Of a DNA stretch of 64,000 nt, positions 1-6,717 are shown in pieces. The stretch lies in assembly GCF_000382325.1 (NCBI RefSeq), contig NZ_KB908057.1, positions 62,001 through 126,000 of the forward strand, written 5' to 3'. This DNA is from Woodsholea maritima DSM 17123. GTDB lineage: Bacteria > Pseudomonadota > Alphaproteobacteria > Caulobacterales > Maricaulaceae. Below the pieces are notes generated by a model that had not been told where the DNA came from, did no database searches, and saw only the letters and a program-made list of their open reading frames with translations. Each line of letters opens with the position of its first letter. Position 1 is the stretch's first letter. The position numbers were made by a program, and so were the translations under genes.

Positions 1-712
1 GCAGGCTGTCGCTCTCATAGAAGGTTTCGATCCACGCCCCCGTGAGGGGGCGACTCAAACAGCATCGAGCCCAATTGCTCGAATAAATCGTTTCGATCCA
101 CGCCCCCGTGAGGGGGCGACCGCGCGTGGCTCGCCTCAGCCATTGCCTGCATCGGTGTTTCGATCCACGCCCCCGTGAGGGGGCGACCGTTGTCTGGCAG
201 TTGACGCAAAGCATAGATTGCCGTTTCGATCCACGCCCCCGTGAGGGGGCGACCTCCAAAGCTGAGCTAACAAAAGTCAATCAGCTTGTTTCGATCCACG
301 CCCCCGTGAGGGGGCGACAGGCCACGGCTGCATTTAGGCCGCTGTCGATTGGTTTCGATCCACGCCCCCGTGAGGGGGCGACGATGCGGGCGATCACGCT
401 TTGGCGGAGTTTCTCGTGTTTCGATCCACGCCCCCGTGAGGGGGCGACACTGTCACGGATATTGTGGTCAGATCACACTTGATGTTTCGATCCACGCCCC
501 CGTGAGGGGGCGACGATGGTAAAAAAGCGCTATACTTTGATGAGGACGATGTTTCGATCCACGCCCCCGTGAGGGGGCGACTTGTTGCGTTCTGGGGATC
601 GAGTTTTGCGCCAAAGGTTTCGATCCACGCCCCCGTGAGGGGGCGACATTAGACACGGAGGCGAGCCGCGCACGTGGCGTGGTTTCGATCCACGCCCCCG
701 TGAGGGGGCGAC
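1..712 (-). CRISPR. Type I-C CRISPR array, 11 repeats, continues past left edge
   Basis: Eleven identical 31-bp repeats start at 24, 90, 157, 223, 288, 352, 418, 484, 551, 617 and 682. They are separated by ten spacers of 33-36 bp, and bases 1-23 are the end of a further spacer. On the minus strand each repeat begins GTCGCCCCC, has a 7-bp stem with loop TCAC, and ends GTGGATCGAAAC, which is the type I-C pattern (Cas5c cuts at the stem base, leaving the ...GAAAC 5' handle). The cas genes and the AT-rich leader lie at the right end, so the newest spacer is at 648-681. I see no point mutation in any of the 11 repeats, including the leader-proximal one. All spacers look unrelated to each other. 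Confidence 0.98.
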
Positions 713-897
713 CCGGTAGAGTGTAATAGATTGTTTTTAAGTTTGAAAAACTGATAAATTCGCGAATGTTGATTTTATGGGGGGGCTTGCAACCTGTCGA
801 GAGCGAGGGGGCGATCAAAAAGTATAAACTTTTCAGCCTAATGTGGTCCGCGCGAAAGTATCAGGATTATCAGCCATGCTTCAGGTTCGCGTGAGGG
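713..897 (-). promoter_or_regulatory. CRISPR leader
   Basis: This 185-bp non-coding stretch lies between the cas2 stop and the first repeat. It is AT-rich next to the array (719-780), as expected for a leader carrying the array promoter and the integration signals read by Cas1-Cas2. At 802-815 it holds AGCGAGGGGGCGAT, close to the plus-strand end of the repeat (GTGAGGGGGCGAC); this may be a repeat remnant or an integrase anchoring motif. The leader role is inferred from position and composition. Confidence 0.75.
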
Positions 898-1188
898 CTA
901 AAGGATAAGCGGGCCGTTTAAATCTGTGGCGGGCTTGGCTCCAACATGCTCAACGCGGCGCGTCCAATTCGATCCTAAATTATAATACCGTAAGCTATCT
1001 GTTTCAGGCTCGATTATGGCTTCAAGACGTGTTTTCAATTTCACCCACAATGCCGGATCGAGTTCAATTTCAAAAACAGAATATTGGACACGTTGACCAT
1101 AATCGCGGCAGGTTTTGGCAATTTGGCGCAGGCGGCGGCGACCTTCAGGCGTATCGGTTCTGACGTCATAAGTGACCAAGATCATCAT
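898..1188 (-). CDS. cas2: CRISPR-associated endoribonuclease Cas2
   Basis: This is a 97-residue protein of the usual Cas2 size, a ferredoxin-fold partner of Cas1 in spacer integration. It opens MMILVTYDVRT, with the conserved beta-1 Asp (D8 counting from the first Met), followed by an arginine-rich helix (GRRRLRQIAKTCRDYG) and VQYSVFEIEL. The start at 1188 is chosen because TTTGGAG lies about 8-9 nt upstream and it places the gene 5 bp after the cas1 stop; a longer reading from 1209 would run into cas1. It is last in the cas operon. It looks intact, so any adaptation defect would come from cas1. Confidence 0.95.
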   Translation of the reverse strand: MMILVTYDVRTDTPEGRRRLRQIAKTCRDYGQRVQYSVFEIELDPALWVKLKTRLEAIIEPETDSLRYYNLGSNWTRRVEHVGAKPATDLNGPLIL

Positions 1189-1193
1189 GGCGT

Positions 1194-2231
1194 TTATCTC
1201 CAAAACCAAGGGGGATAGGCGTCGATATCGCCTCTGAGATGACGAGAGAGCATTTGCGCTTGGAGAAAAGGTACAAGTCCGAGCGCCGCTTTCTCATTCA
1301 GAAAGGGGTGGAGACGTTCATCGCGTTTACGCTCTTGCCAAGCGGTAAGAACCGTTTTCCGCGCATCGTCAACCAGGCTAATCGCACCATTATCGTGGAG
1401 CTTGAAATCGCCGCTTCGTAATTGGCGGCGGTTGACCAAGGATAAGGCCAATCTGTCGCACAGGACGGGTCGCAATTCTTCCATGAGATCCAGCGCTAGG
1501 CTAGGGCGTCCAGGGCGATCGCGATGTAAAAATCCAACCGCTGGGTCAAGCCCTACACTTTCGGCGGCGCTGCGACACTCATGGGTCAGCAAGGTATATA
1601 AAAATGAAAGTAAGGCGTTAAAGCGATCTAATGGCGGGCGGCGTGATCTGCCGTGCCACTGCAATTCTGGATCCGGAGATCGAATGAGGATCGGGAACGC
1701 GCTGAAATATATCCGGCTGGCCTCGCCTTCTAATCCACGCATGATGTCGATAGCGCTTTCTTGTTCAAGGGCATGCAGAATATGGGCCAATCTTTGTGCG
1801 ATATCGCTTAAGGTTGATTGCGCGGTGTTATCATCGGTTTCTAAATCTCTACGTGCGCGCAGGATGACTTGGCGTTGATTGGATATTTTACCAAGTAGAA
1901 AAGCGCGAACAATATCGCTCATTTGATCTGGGCTGTCGGCGCAACGATATTGTGCCCGTCGCAATAAGACATTCCCGCTGAGCGGGCCTTCAATACGTGT
2001 CTGGAAACGACCTAGCCGGTCGAGCAAAGTCAAGGTTATGGCCGATTGAGCACAAGATCCGATCAGAGCAGGTGTAATTAAGGCCGCTCCTGTGGCGACA
2101 ATCCCAGAGATCATGTGGAGCGGTGCGCGTAAACGCTCTTCATCGTCAATATTGACGACTAGATTCTACCCGTCTTTGCGCAATCGACTTTCAGGTGTCA
2201 TGATATAAATCGTATTGAGGAGGGGTTTCAT
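1194..2231 (-). pseudogene. cas1: cas1 (type I-C) interrupted by an in-frame TAG at codon 22
   Basis: Cas1 is the integrase that inserts new spacers. The natural start is the ATG at 2231, which overlaps the cas4 stop as ATGA. From there the frame reads MKPLLNTIYIMTPESRLRKDG, then TAG (2168-2166), then NLVVNIDDEERLRAPLH and on without a break to 1194. Family members read DGENVV here, so the TAG most likely replaces a Glu codon by one base change (GAG to TAG). The rest is intact: active-site Glu in HECRSAAESVGLDP, His in GFLHRDRPGR, acidic residues in LDLMEELRP. An ORF from the internal ATG at 2114 (306 aa) lacks the N-terminal beta strands and has no Shine-Dalgarno. Options are a recent pseudogene, amber read-through, or a sequencing error. 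Confidence 0.85.
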
Positions 2232-2932
2232 GATCTTGGGTCTTCATCGAGGTCATTGGTGTTTTGTGCGAGTTTGTCGAGTTGTTGCGATATCCATTGA
2301 GAAGCGGCAGGCCCACGCATGGCGTCTGGGCGGCATAAGCTGATTAACGAACAGGCCCGACACCGAGATTTATGAGGTGTAGGCGCAGGAGCTGTGTGCA
2401 GGCATAAAACAGCGCGGGTCTTGTGGATGATATCCAGGGTCAGTGTGCGAAGGACGTTATCGAAGGGAACGACAACTCGGCGCCGGGTTAATCCATAAAA
2501 TAACGCCCCTTCAGGGATTTGAGTTTTTGTCATCTCTTCTAAGCATAGGGCCTGGGCGCAAAGCTGAACTTCGTCGGCACGATGCGTTTTAGGCTTGCCG
2601 CGTTTAATCTCGACAGGGAAGAAAAGCACGCCGTTTAGAGCTTTGGGTGTAAATTCAACCAGATCACAAACACCATAAAGGCCAAGCGAAAAAGAGCCCA
2701 CGGGTAAGGCGTGAATGTGTTTCACTCCGGCGCGAGTTCTACGCGCTCCACGGTCAGAGGTTTTGTGAAGGATGTCTCCTGCAGCGGTGAGATAATTATC
2801 CGCCCATAATTGTTCATTATGGATGAGAAAGCTTTGGCGAAGACAATAAACGCTATGTTGCAGCGCCGAGAGCGGGATCAGACGCGTGTCTGATCCCTCT
2901 AAGGTTCGATCAAAGGGTTGAGGTTCAATCAC
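2228..2932 (-). CDS. cas4: CRISPR-associated exonuclease Cas4
   Basis: A 234-residue RecB-family nuclease with an iron-sulfur cluster. Cas4 trims prespacers and sets PAM and orientation during adaptation in type I-C systems. Visible features are an early Cys (VYCLRQ), a His in the helical part, the nuclease core Asp (GVCDLVEF), EIKRGKP with the catalytic Glu-Lys, QLCAQALCLEEM, and three C-terminal cysteines (C-x2-C-x5-C near 194-203) that with the early Cys bind the cluster. It sits 5 bp after cas7 and overlaps cas1 by 4 bp, as in canonical I-C operons. It looks intact. Confidence 0.95.
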   Translation of the reverse strand: MIEPQPFDRTLEGSDTRLIPLSALQHSVYCLRQSFLIHNEQLWADNYLTAAGDILHKTSDRGARRTRAGVKHIHALPVGSFSLGLYGVCDLVEFTPKALNGVLFFPVEIKRGKPKTHRADEVQLCAQALCLEEMTKTQIPEGALFYGLTRRRVVVPFDNVLRTLTLDIIHKTRAVLCLHTAPAPTPHKSRCRACSLISLCRPDAMRGPAASQWISQQLDKLAQNTNDLDEDPRS

Positions 2933-2937
2933 ACAGA

Positions 2938-3852
2938 TTATATGCGCTCGATAATTTCGACCCCGCTGGGCAATCCTTCGCGATTGATACTGACGGTGTA
3001 ATCTTTGAAATGTCGCGGCGGTGTATTGGCGTCAGGCGCATTTGAAACTGTGATGCGATCAAATAGGGCGTGGGCGGGGGCATCACCCAAACGATTTGAA
3101 TGTTTGAAAATGATTAATTTTCGAGTGCTCATCAGCCCACGTGCAGCAGACCTGTCGTGTTCAAACATCTGCTCCATTGCGGTCCAAAACAGCTCTAAAT
3201 CTTTCGCGTCAAATCCGGTTTGATTAGCCAAGGGGGCATTGATGAAGCCATTGGCGCGATAGAGGCCATAGGGCACAATATGTTTGCGGCCCATGGTGCG
3301 ATTGTCTTTGCGCTCATCGCCTTGGTTTTCGCCTTCGGTGCGTTGTTGTTTTTCTTTTTCAGTGGTTGCTGCCATACGGGTAATCGAGACTTCGGCGGGG
3401 CTGATGGGATCAATGGATTGAGCGAAGGTCATTTGAATTGGTCCGCGAACTTGACCACAATTGACCCCCGTTGACATAACGGCACCAAAGGTGCGCACGT
3501 CATAAAAATGCTCACACATAAATTTTTTCAGCTGGTGTGCTTCTTCATCTGTTTGTGGATTTAGCTTGCCCGGTTTGATGTTACCTTCTCCGCGTATCGC
3601 GACATAGGCCTTGCGATGCTGATCGTTGAGAATGCTGTTCTCACGGACATAAATCCCTAAAGCTGGTTCACCTTGGCCTACCAGATCAATGTAATTGCGA
3701 ACTTTGCGTTTCAAGCAGACATCTGTGACCAGGCCCAAACCGGTTTCTGGATCAATGCGGGGTAAATTACCCGCATCAGGGTCGCCATTGGGGTTGCCAT
3801 TTTCAACATCAAAAAACAGCACGAAATCATATCGGTTTTCTAGCGCACTCAT
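2938..3852 (-). CDS. cas7: Cascade backbone protein Cas7c (Csd2)
   Basis: A 304-residue Cas7 of the type I-C (Csd2) family, the RRM-fold protein that polymerises along the crRNA spacer and holds the target strand. The N-terminus is typical: RYDFVLFFDVENGNPNGDPD followed by a predicted RNA-contacting loop (LPRIDPETGLGLVTDVCLKR). A conserved FGAVMSTG and RGPIQM segment follows, and a long thumb-like charged insert (EKEKQQRTEGENQGDERKD) is present. It overlaps cas8c by 4 bp (ATGA), so the two are probably translationally coupled, and it is followed at 5 bp by cas4. Confidence 0.96.
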   Translation of the reverse strand: MSALENRYDFVLFFDVENGNPNGDPDAGNLPRIDPETGLGLVTDVCLKRKVRNYIDLVGQGEPALGIYVRENSILNDQHRKAYVAIRGEGNIKPGKLNPQTDEEAHQLKKFMCEHFYDVRTFGAVMSTGVNCGQVRGPIQMTFAQSIDPISPAEVSITRMAATTEKEKQQRTEGENQGDERKDNRTMGRKHIVPYGLYRANGFINAPLANQTGFDAKDLELFWTAMEQMFEHDRSAARGLMSTRKLIIFKHSNRLGDAPAHALFDRITVSNAPDANTPPRHFKDYTVSINREGLPSGVEIIERI

Positions 3853-5633
3853 GCTTCTGGCTCCCCATCAACGTGGTCTGATGATTGTTGTGTCTTGAAA
3901 AATTCTTGGCGCTGGTGGTGATAACCTAGCGCGAATAAGGCCTGATCTATTTCAGGCAATGTGGCCGGGATCGGATCCTGATCGGGTGACATTGTCGCCA
4001 TGATTTCATCGATCTTATTGTCTAGGAAGCGTTTTGATTTTAGGCGATCCTTGCCTAAACGGGATAAATGGGATGCAGAGTTACGGTCTAAAGCCGCAAA
4101 AACGCTGCGCGGTCTCGTGCTGGCCGCTGCATAAAACTTGTCTTTCAGGGTTGCATTAACTTGACTGCCCAGTGCTGAGAACTGGATATATTCATAGGTC
4201 GCGAATAATCGGCCCAGCCGATACCCCCGGTTATCAAAGTCATGATCAAGCGCCACGGGCACCTCCCTGCCAAAATTGCGGATCAAGACAGCTTTCATCA
4301 TTGCCACGCGCTTGGCATTGATGTGCTTATCTGTTCGTATTCTCATTAAAGTGGTGGACAATAAGGTCAGCGGATAGCGCGCGCCTGATAAGATGGCGCG
4401 GTACCAGTCACCCGCCAGGTTTGGGGGGACATTTTCGCGCTTACCCTGTACCGCAAGTTCGCTGAGAAAGCGCCATAAAGGGGGTAAGTTTTCTTCTCCC
4501 CTATCCAAGGGGGCTACGCGCATGTCTTCAAAAAAACGTTGCTGGCGTTCAATGAAAGCACTGAAGTTATTATCAAACCAAAACCGAATTGAAAGGCGTG
4601 CCGCATTGGGGGCAAGGCCCAAAATATAAAAGCGAACATCTTGTGCCAAATGAGGTGCGACGAGAGCCAGAGGCTGGCCTTGGAGAAGCTTTTGGAGCTT
4701 CTCAGCAATATCGCGTGTGGCGGAGTGTTCTTCTTTTGCCCTTTTTTCTAATAGCTCTTGCGCAGCTTGCGAGCTATCAAACAACCCGATGGCCAGTGTT
4801 TCGGCATCTTGAGCTTGCTCGCGGGTGGGGGCCTTCGCCCAGAACACACAAGACGCATCACCGATTTGGATCCGATGCATAGGGTCGGACAACATGGCGT
4901 TGAGGGCCGTGACATATTTAAAGGTTGTCAGCTCGCCAACTGGGGCATTTTCACCTTGGATGTGGCCATAGGAGGTAAACGCATCTTGATTGAACGAGAC
5001 AATCGAAGCCCCAGAACTCTGTGCACCCCAAACGCCCTTAATTGAAGGGTGAAGACGACATGTGGGGGCATACTCCCCTGATATGAGGCAAGCTTTGCGA
5101 TCTTGGTCATTGTTATTCATATCAGCCCAAAGCGCTTTTGCGGCAGGACGATCATGTAAATAATAATTGGACAGGCGGTCGGCTTCCAACGCAAAAACTA
5201 TATTCTGATCCAGCATCTCTTCTGGCCATTCTCGCTCGACAAATTGCTGGGGCGTCCATGATTGCAAGAAAGCGAGCAGGGCCAGTAAGCCGGGGTCCGT
5301 AATGCCCTTTAAGGCATTGAAGTGATATGATTTAAAGGCTTCGTGTTCAGCCTCTAAGCGTTTGCTGTTGCCTACCCCTAAGACATAGGCCGTTTTATCC
5401 CAGAGGAAGTTAGAGGCGATACCTGATGTGCGTTTGCTGCCCTCTGGTACCGTCAGGACGCGCGGAATATCTTTTTTTGCCGTCTTTGGGCGATAGAGTA
5501 AACGTGCGGGAAGCGCAGGCTCTCCGTTTGGATATAGTCCAATGACATAACCAATTTTGGCATTGGCAAATCCCGCAGTGGGCATATCCGGTAAATGATC
5601 ATAGGCCGCAGCCAGCTCAGCTATAATCGTCAT
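3849..5633 (-). CDS. cas8c: Cascade large subunit Cas8c (Csd1)
   Basis: A 594-residue Csd1/Cas8c protein, the large subunit that reads the PAM and recruits Cas3. The length is normal. Family-typical stretches include AAAYDHLPDMPTAGF at the N-terminus, the middle region with CLISGEYAPTCRLHPSIKGV (a Csd1 hallmark with paired cysteines) and GASIVSFNQDAFTSYG, and a helical C-terminus that in I-C systems is also made separately as Cas11 from an internal start. It overlaps cas5 and cas7 by 4 bp each. No frameshift is seen. If the CreTA-like element in the cas3-cas5 gap is real, this subunit would be needed for its silencing. Confidence 0.95.
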   Translation of the reverse strand: MTIIAELAAAYDHLPDMPTAGFANAKIGYVIGLYPNGEPALPARLLYRPKTAKKDIPRVLTVPEGSKRTSGIASNFLWDKTAYVLGVGNSKRLEAEHEAFKSYHFNALKGITDPGLLALLAFLQSWTPQQFVEREWPEEMLDQNIVFALEADRLSNYYLHDRPAAKALWADMNNNDQDRKACLISGEYAPTCRLHPSIKGVWGAQSSGASIVSFNQDAFTSYGHIQGENAPVGELTTFKYVTALNAMLSDPMHRIQIGDASCVFWAKAPTREQAQDAETLAIGLFDSSQAAQELLEKRAKEEHSATRDIAEKLQKLLQGQPLALVAPHLAQDVRFYILGLAPNAARLSIRFWFDNNFSAFIERQQRFFEDMRVAPLDRGEENLPPLWRFLSELAVQGKRENVPPNLAGDWYRAILSGARYPLTLLSTTLMRIRTDKHINAKRVAMMKAVLIRNFGREVPVALDHDFDNRGYRLGRLFATYEYIQFSALGSQVNATLKDKFYAAASTRPRSVFAALDRNSASHLSRLGKDRLKSKRFLDNKIDEIMATMSPDQDPIPATLPEIDQALFALGYHHQRQEFFKTQQSSDHVDGEPEA

Positions 5634-6331
5634 CCTATGACGTCCCCAGAATGTGGGCCGGGTACCTTTAAAACACCATTTTCCAGACGGGCTTTAAAAA
5701 AGCGCGAAGGCTTATCTGGGGCATTGTGCTCGATATCCCATAGCATGGTGCCTAGATCACGTGGGACATGGAACCCTAATTCAGGGGTTTGATGGTGGGG
5801 CTCCATGCGCGGCACTTCGCTATCGGGCTCAATTAAGGTAAAGGCAGCGGGAAATTCACGTGTGCCCAGGCAAGGTTGATGAAAGCATTGCCCCTTGCGT
5901 GCGCGCCGGTTGAACACATCAAGATGTTTGCCGGGATTGTCCTCTGGTCCGGCGCGTTGGGTCATCTCGAAATGAGCTTCAATGATATAGGCAACATCGC
6001 TCAGCATTGTGGTGGCGCGTTGCTGGCGCTGCTCTTCAATCACCAATCCCCCCAATTTTTCAGGAGATCGCGCTTTGAAAGCGGATTTGACATCAGAGTA
6101 TGGAATTTTACTGCCCACCTCATTGCGTCTTATGGACGTGAAGCGAATAGGCTTTAGTACGTGAATGGCATCAACAATCCATCGGATGGCCGGCTTCCAA
6201 TAGATGGCTTCCAAAATGCCGCGGGCGGCCGAAGGTGTCATAACATCATATGAGACCCGTTCAGCCTTCATTTCTGGTCGGGTAAAACACGCCCTGCTCC
6301 CCCAAACATGTAAGCGAATGCCGTAGCTCAC
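5630..6331 (-). CDS. cas5c: crRNA-processing Cascade subunit Cas5c
   Basis: A 233-residue Cas5d-type protein. In type I-C, which lacks Cas6, this protein cuts the repeat RNA at the 3' base of its stem and stays on the 5' handle. It reads SYGIRLHVWGSRACFTRPEMKAERVSYDVMTPSAARG, the family N-terminus with the glycine-rich RNA-binding turn, and ends in the usual short beta region. The start is GTG with GGAGGGG 6-8 nt upstream. It is first in the Cascade operon, after a 370-bp gap. A candidate promoter (TTGCCC, 17 bp, TTTATT; 6387-6359) lies directly in front. Confidence 0.95.
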   Translation of the reverse strand: MSYGIRLHVWGSRACFTRPEMKAERVSYDVMTPSAARGILEAIYWKPAIRWIVDAIHVLKPIRFTSIRRNEVGSKIPYSDVKSAFKARSPEKLGGLVIEEQRQQRATTMLSDVAYIIEAHFEMTQRAGPEDNPGKHLDVFNRRARKGQCFHQPCLGTREFPAAFTLIEPDSEVPRMEPHHQTPELGFHVPRDLGTMLWDIEHNAPDKPSRFFKARLENGVLKVPGPHSGDVIG

Positions 6332-6358
6332 TTTATCCCCTCCCGTGAATAATGCGCA

Positions 6359-6387
6359 AATAAAGATGAATTTGCGGGTGAGGGCAA
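6359..6387 (-). promoter_or_regulatory. Candidate promoter of the cas5c-cas2 operon
   Basis: On the minus strand TTGCCC (6387-6382) and TTTATT (6364-6359) are 17 bp apart, ending about 28 bp before the cas5 GTG. It lies downstream of the crRNA-like element, so the Cascade genes could be transcribed independently of the small ORF promoter at 6677-6649. Prediction from hexamer match only. Confidence 0.35.
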
Positions 6388-6407
6388 GTGCTTATGGTTG
6401 CTTCCCC

Positions 6408-6488
6408 CCCGAGACTTAATTGGTCTCGGGAGGTTCGCAGCCTACCGGTTGAGGCTCAAGTTTCAACCCACACACCTATGGGTGTGAC
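6408..6488 (-). ncRNA. Candidate crRNA-like RNA (CreA-like): degenerate repeat plus spacer-like segment
   Basis: On the minus strand 6488-6460 (29 nt) reads like one diverged array repeat: GTCAC at the 5' end, a 6-bp stem CACACC/GGTGTG with loop CATA, and 3' end GTGGGTTGAAAC (array: GTGGATCGAAAC). The stem differs from the array stem on both sides yet still pairs, which argues for selection on structure. It is followed by a spacer-like 29-nt stretch beginning TTGAGCCTCAACCGG, then a strong hairpin (stem CCCGAGAC/GTCTCGGG, 6430-6408) that could stand in for a second repeat or form the 3' end. The first 8 spacer bases match a TTC-flanked site at 6683-6690. It starts 3 bp after the 42-codon ORF. 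The layout resembles CreA antitoxin RNAs of CreTA modules; function is inferred. Confidence 0.7.
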
Positions 6489-6491
6489 GCT

Positions 6492-6620
6492 TTACAATTT
6501 TTCGAGAATTGTAATGATCAGTCGCATGAACATGTCTGGTGAGGCTTTGGATAAATAGCGCCATAACGTATCCATCCACTTTGGAACATGAAATTCAGTT
6601 GGGAATTGCGGAAGACGCAT
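6492..6620 (-). CDS. 42-residue small ORF beside the crRNA-like RNA, candidate CreT-type toxin
   Basis: ATG at 6620, TAA at 6494-6492. TGGAG lies 8 nt before the ATG (6633-6629), an excellent Shine-Dalgarno. The protein starts MRLPQFPTEFHVPKWMDTL, contains LWRYLSKASPD, and ends with an amphipathic helix-like stretch (MFMRLIITILEKL). I recognise no family. It lies between a promoter with a perfect TTGACA (6677-6649) and the degenerate repeat, the position of creT in known CreTA modules, where Cascade guided by CreA represses the toxin. It could instead be a leader peptide of the Cascade operon or a chance ORF. Known CreT products vary and some act as RNAs, so the RNA rather than the peptide might be active. 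Confidence 0.5.
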   Translation of the reverse strand: MRLPQFPTEFHVPKWMDTLWRYLSKASPDMFMRLIITILEKL

Positions 6621-6648
6621 GCCAAACACTCCAGCTCTGATATGCTAA

Positions 6649-6677
6649 GCGATAAATCACAATTAGAGGTATGTCAA
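6649..6677 (-). promoter_or_regulatory. Promoter of the 42-codon ORF / crRNA-like element
   Basis: On the minus strand TTGACA (6677-6672, a perfect -35) is followed after 17 bp by TATCGC (6654-6649, a weak -10). A transcript starting near 6642 would reach the Shine-Dalgarno at 6633 and the ATG at 6620. The -35 begins 3 bp from the TTC motif at 6680-6682 of the adjacent Cascade-target candidate, so a Cascade bound there should block RNA polymerase. Confidence 0.55.
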
Positions 6678-6679
6678 TC

Positions 6680-6717
6680 TTCTTGAGCCTAAAATGTATG
6701 CTACAAGATAATATCCA
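6680..6717 (+). promoter_or_regulatory. Candidate Cascade binding site: TTC PAM plus 8-nt seed match
   Basis: Plus strand 6680-6682 is TTC, the canonical type I-C PAM. The next eight bases (6683-6690, TTGAGCCT) are identical to the first eight bases of the spacer-like segment at 6459-6452; positions 10, 11 and 14 also match. A seed-only match is what known CreA RNAs use: enough for Cascade binding and repression, too little for Cas3 cleavage. The rest of the 35-nt footprint runs into the 3' end of cas3. The site is directly upstream of the TTGACA at 6677-6672. The regulatory role is inferred. Confidence 0.55.

Noticed and set aside
15-818. Three ORFs on both strands within the CRISPR array (repeated PPHGGVDRN / FDPRPREGAT peptides)
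   Set aside because: They are translations of the repeats and spacers; the peptide periodicity follows the repeat spacing and they have no Shine-Dalgarno.
2166-2168. Stop-codon reassignment (TAG read as sense genome-wide)
   Set aside because: TAG ends other normal genes in the window, for example the lipoprotein at 31116-31610 and cas2, so general reassignment is unlikely.
6408-6430. Hairpin CCCGAGAC/GTCTCGGG as a rho-independent terminator
   Set aside because: No U-run follows on either strand. I treat it as part of the crRNA-like element (possible second repeat substitute or 3' end).
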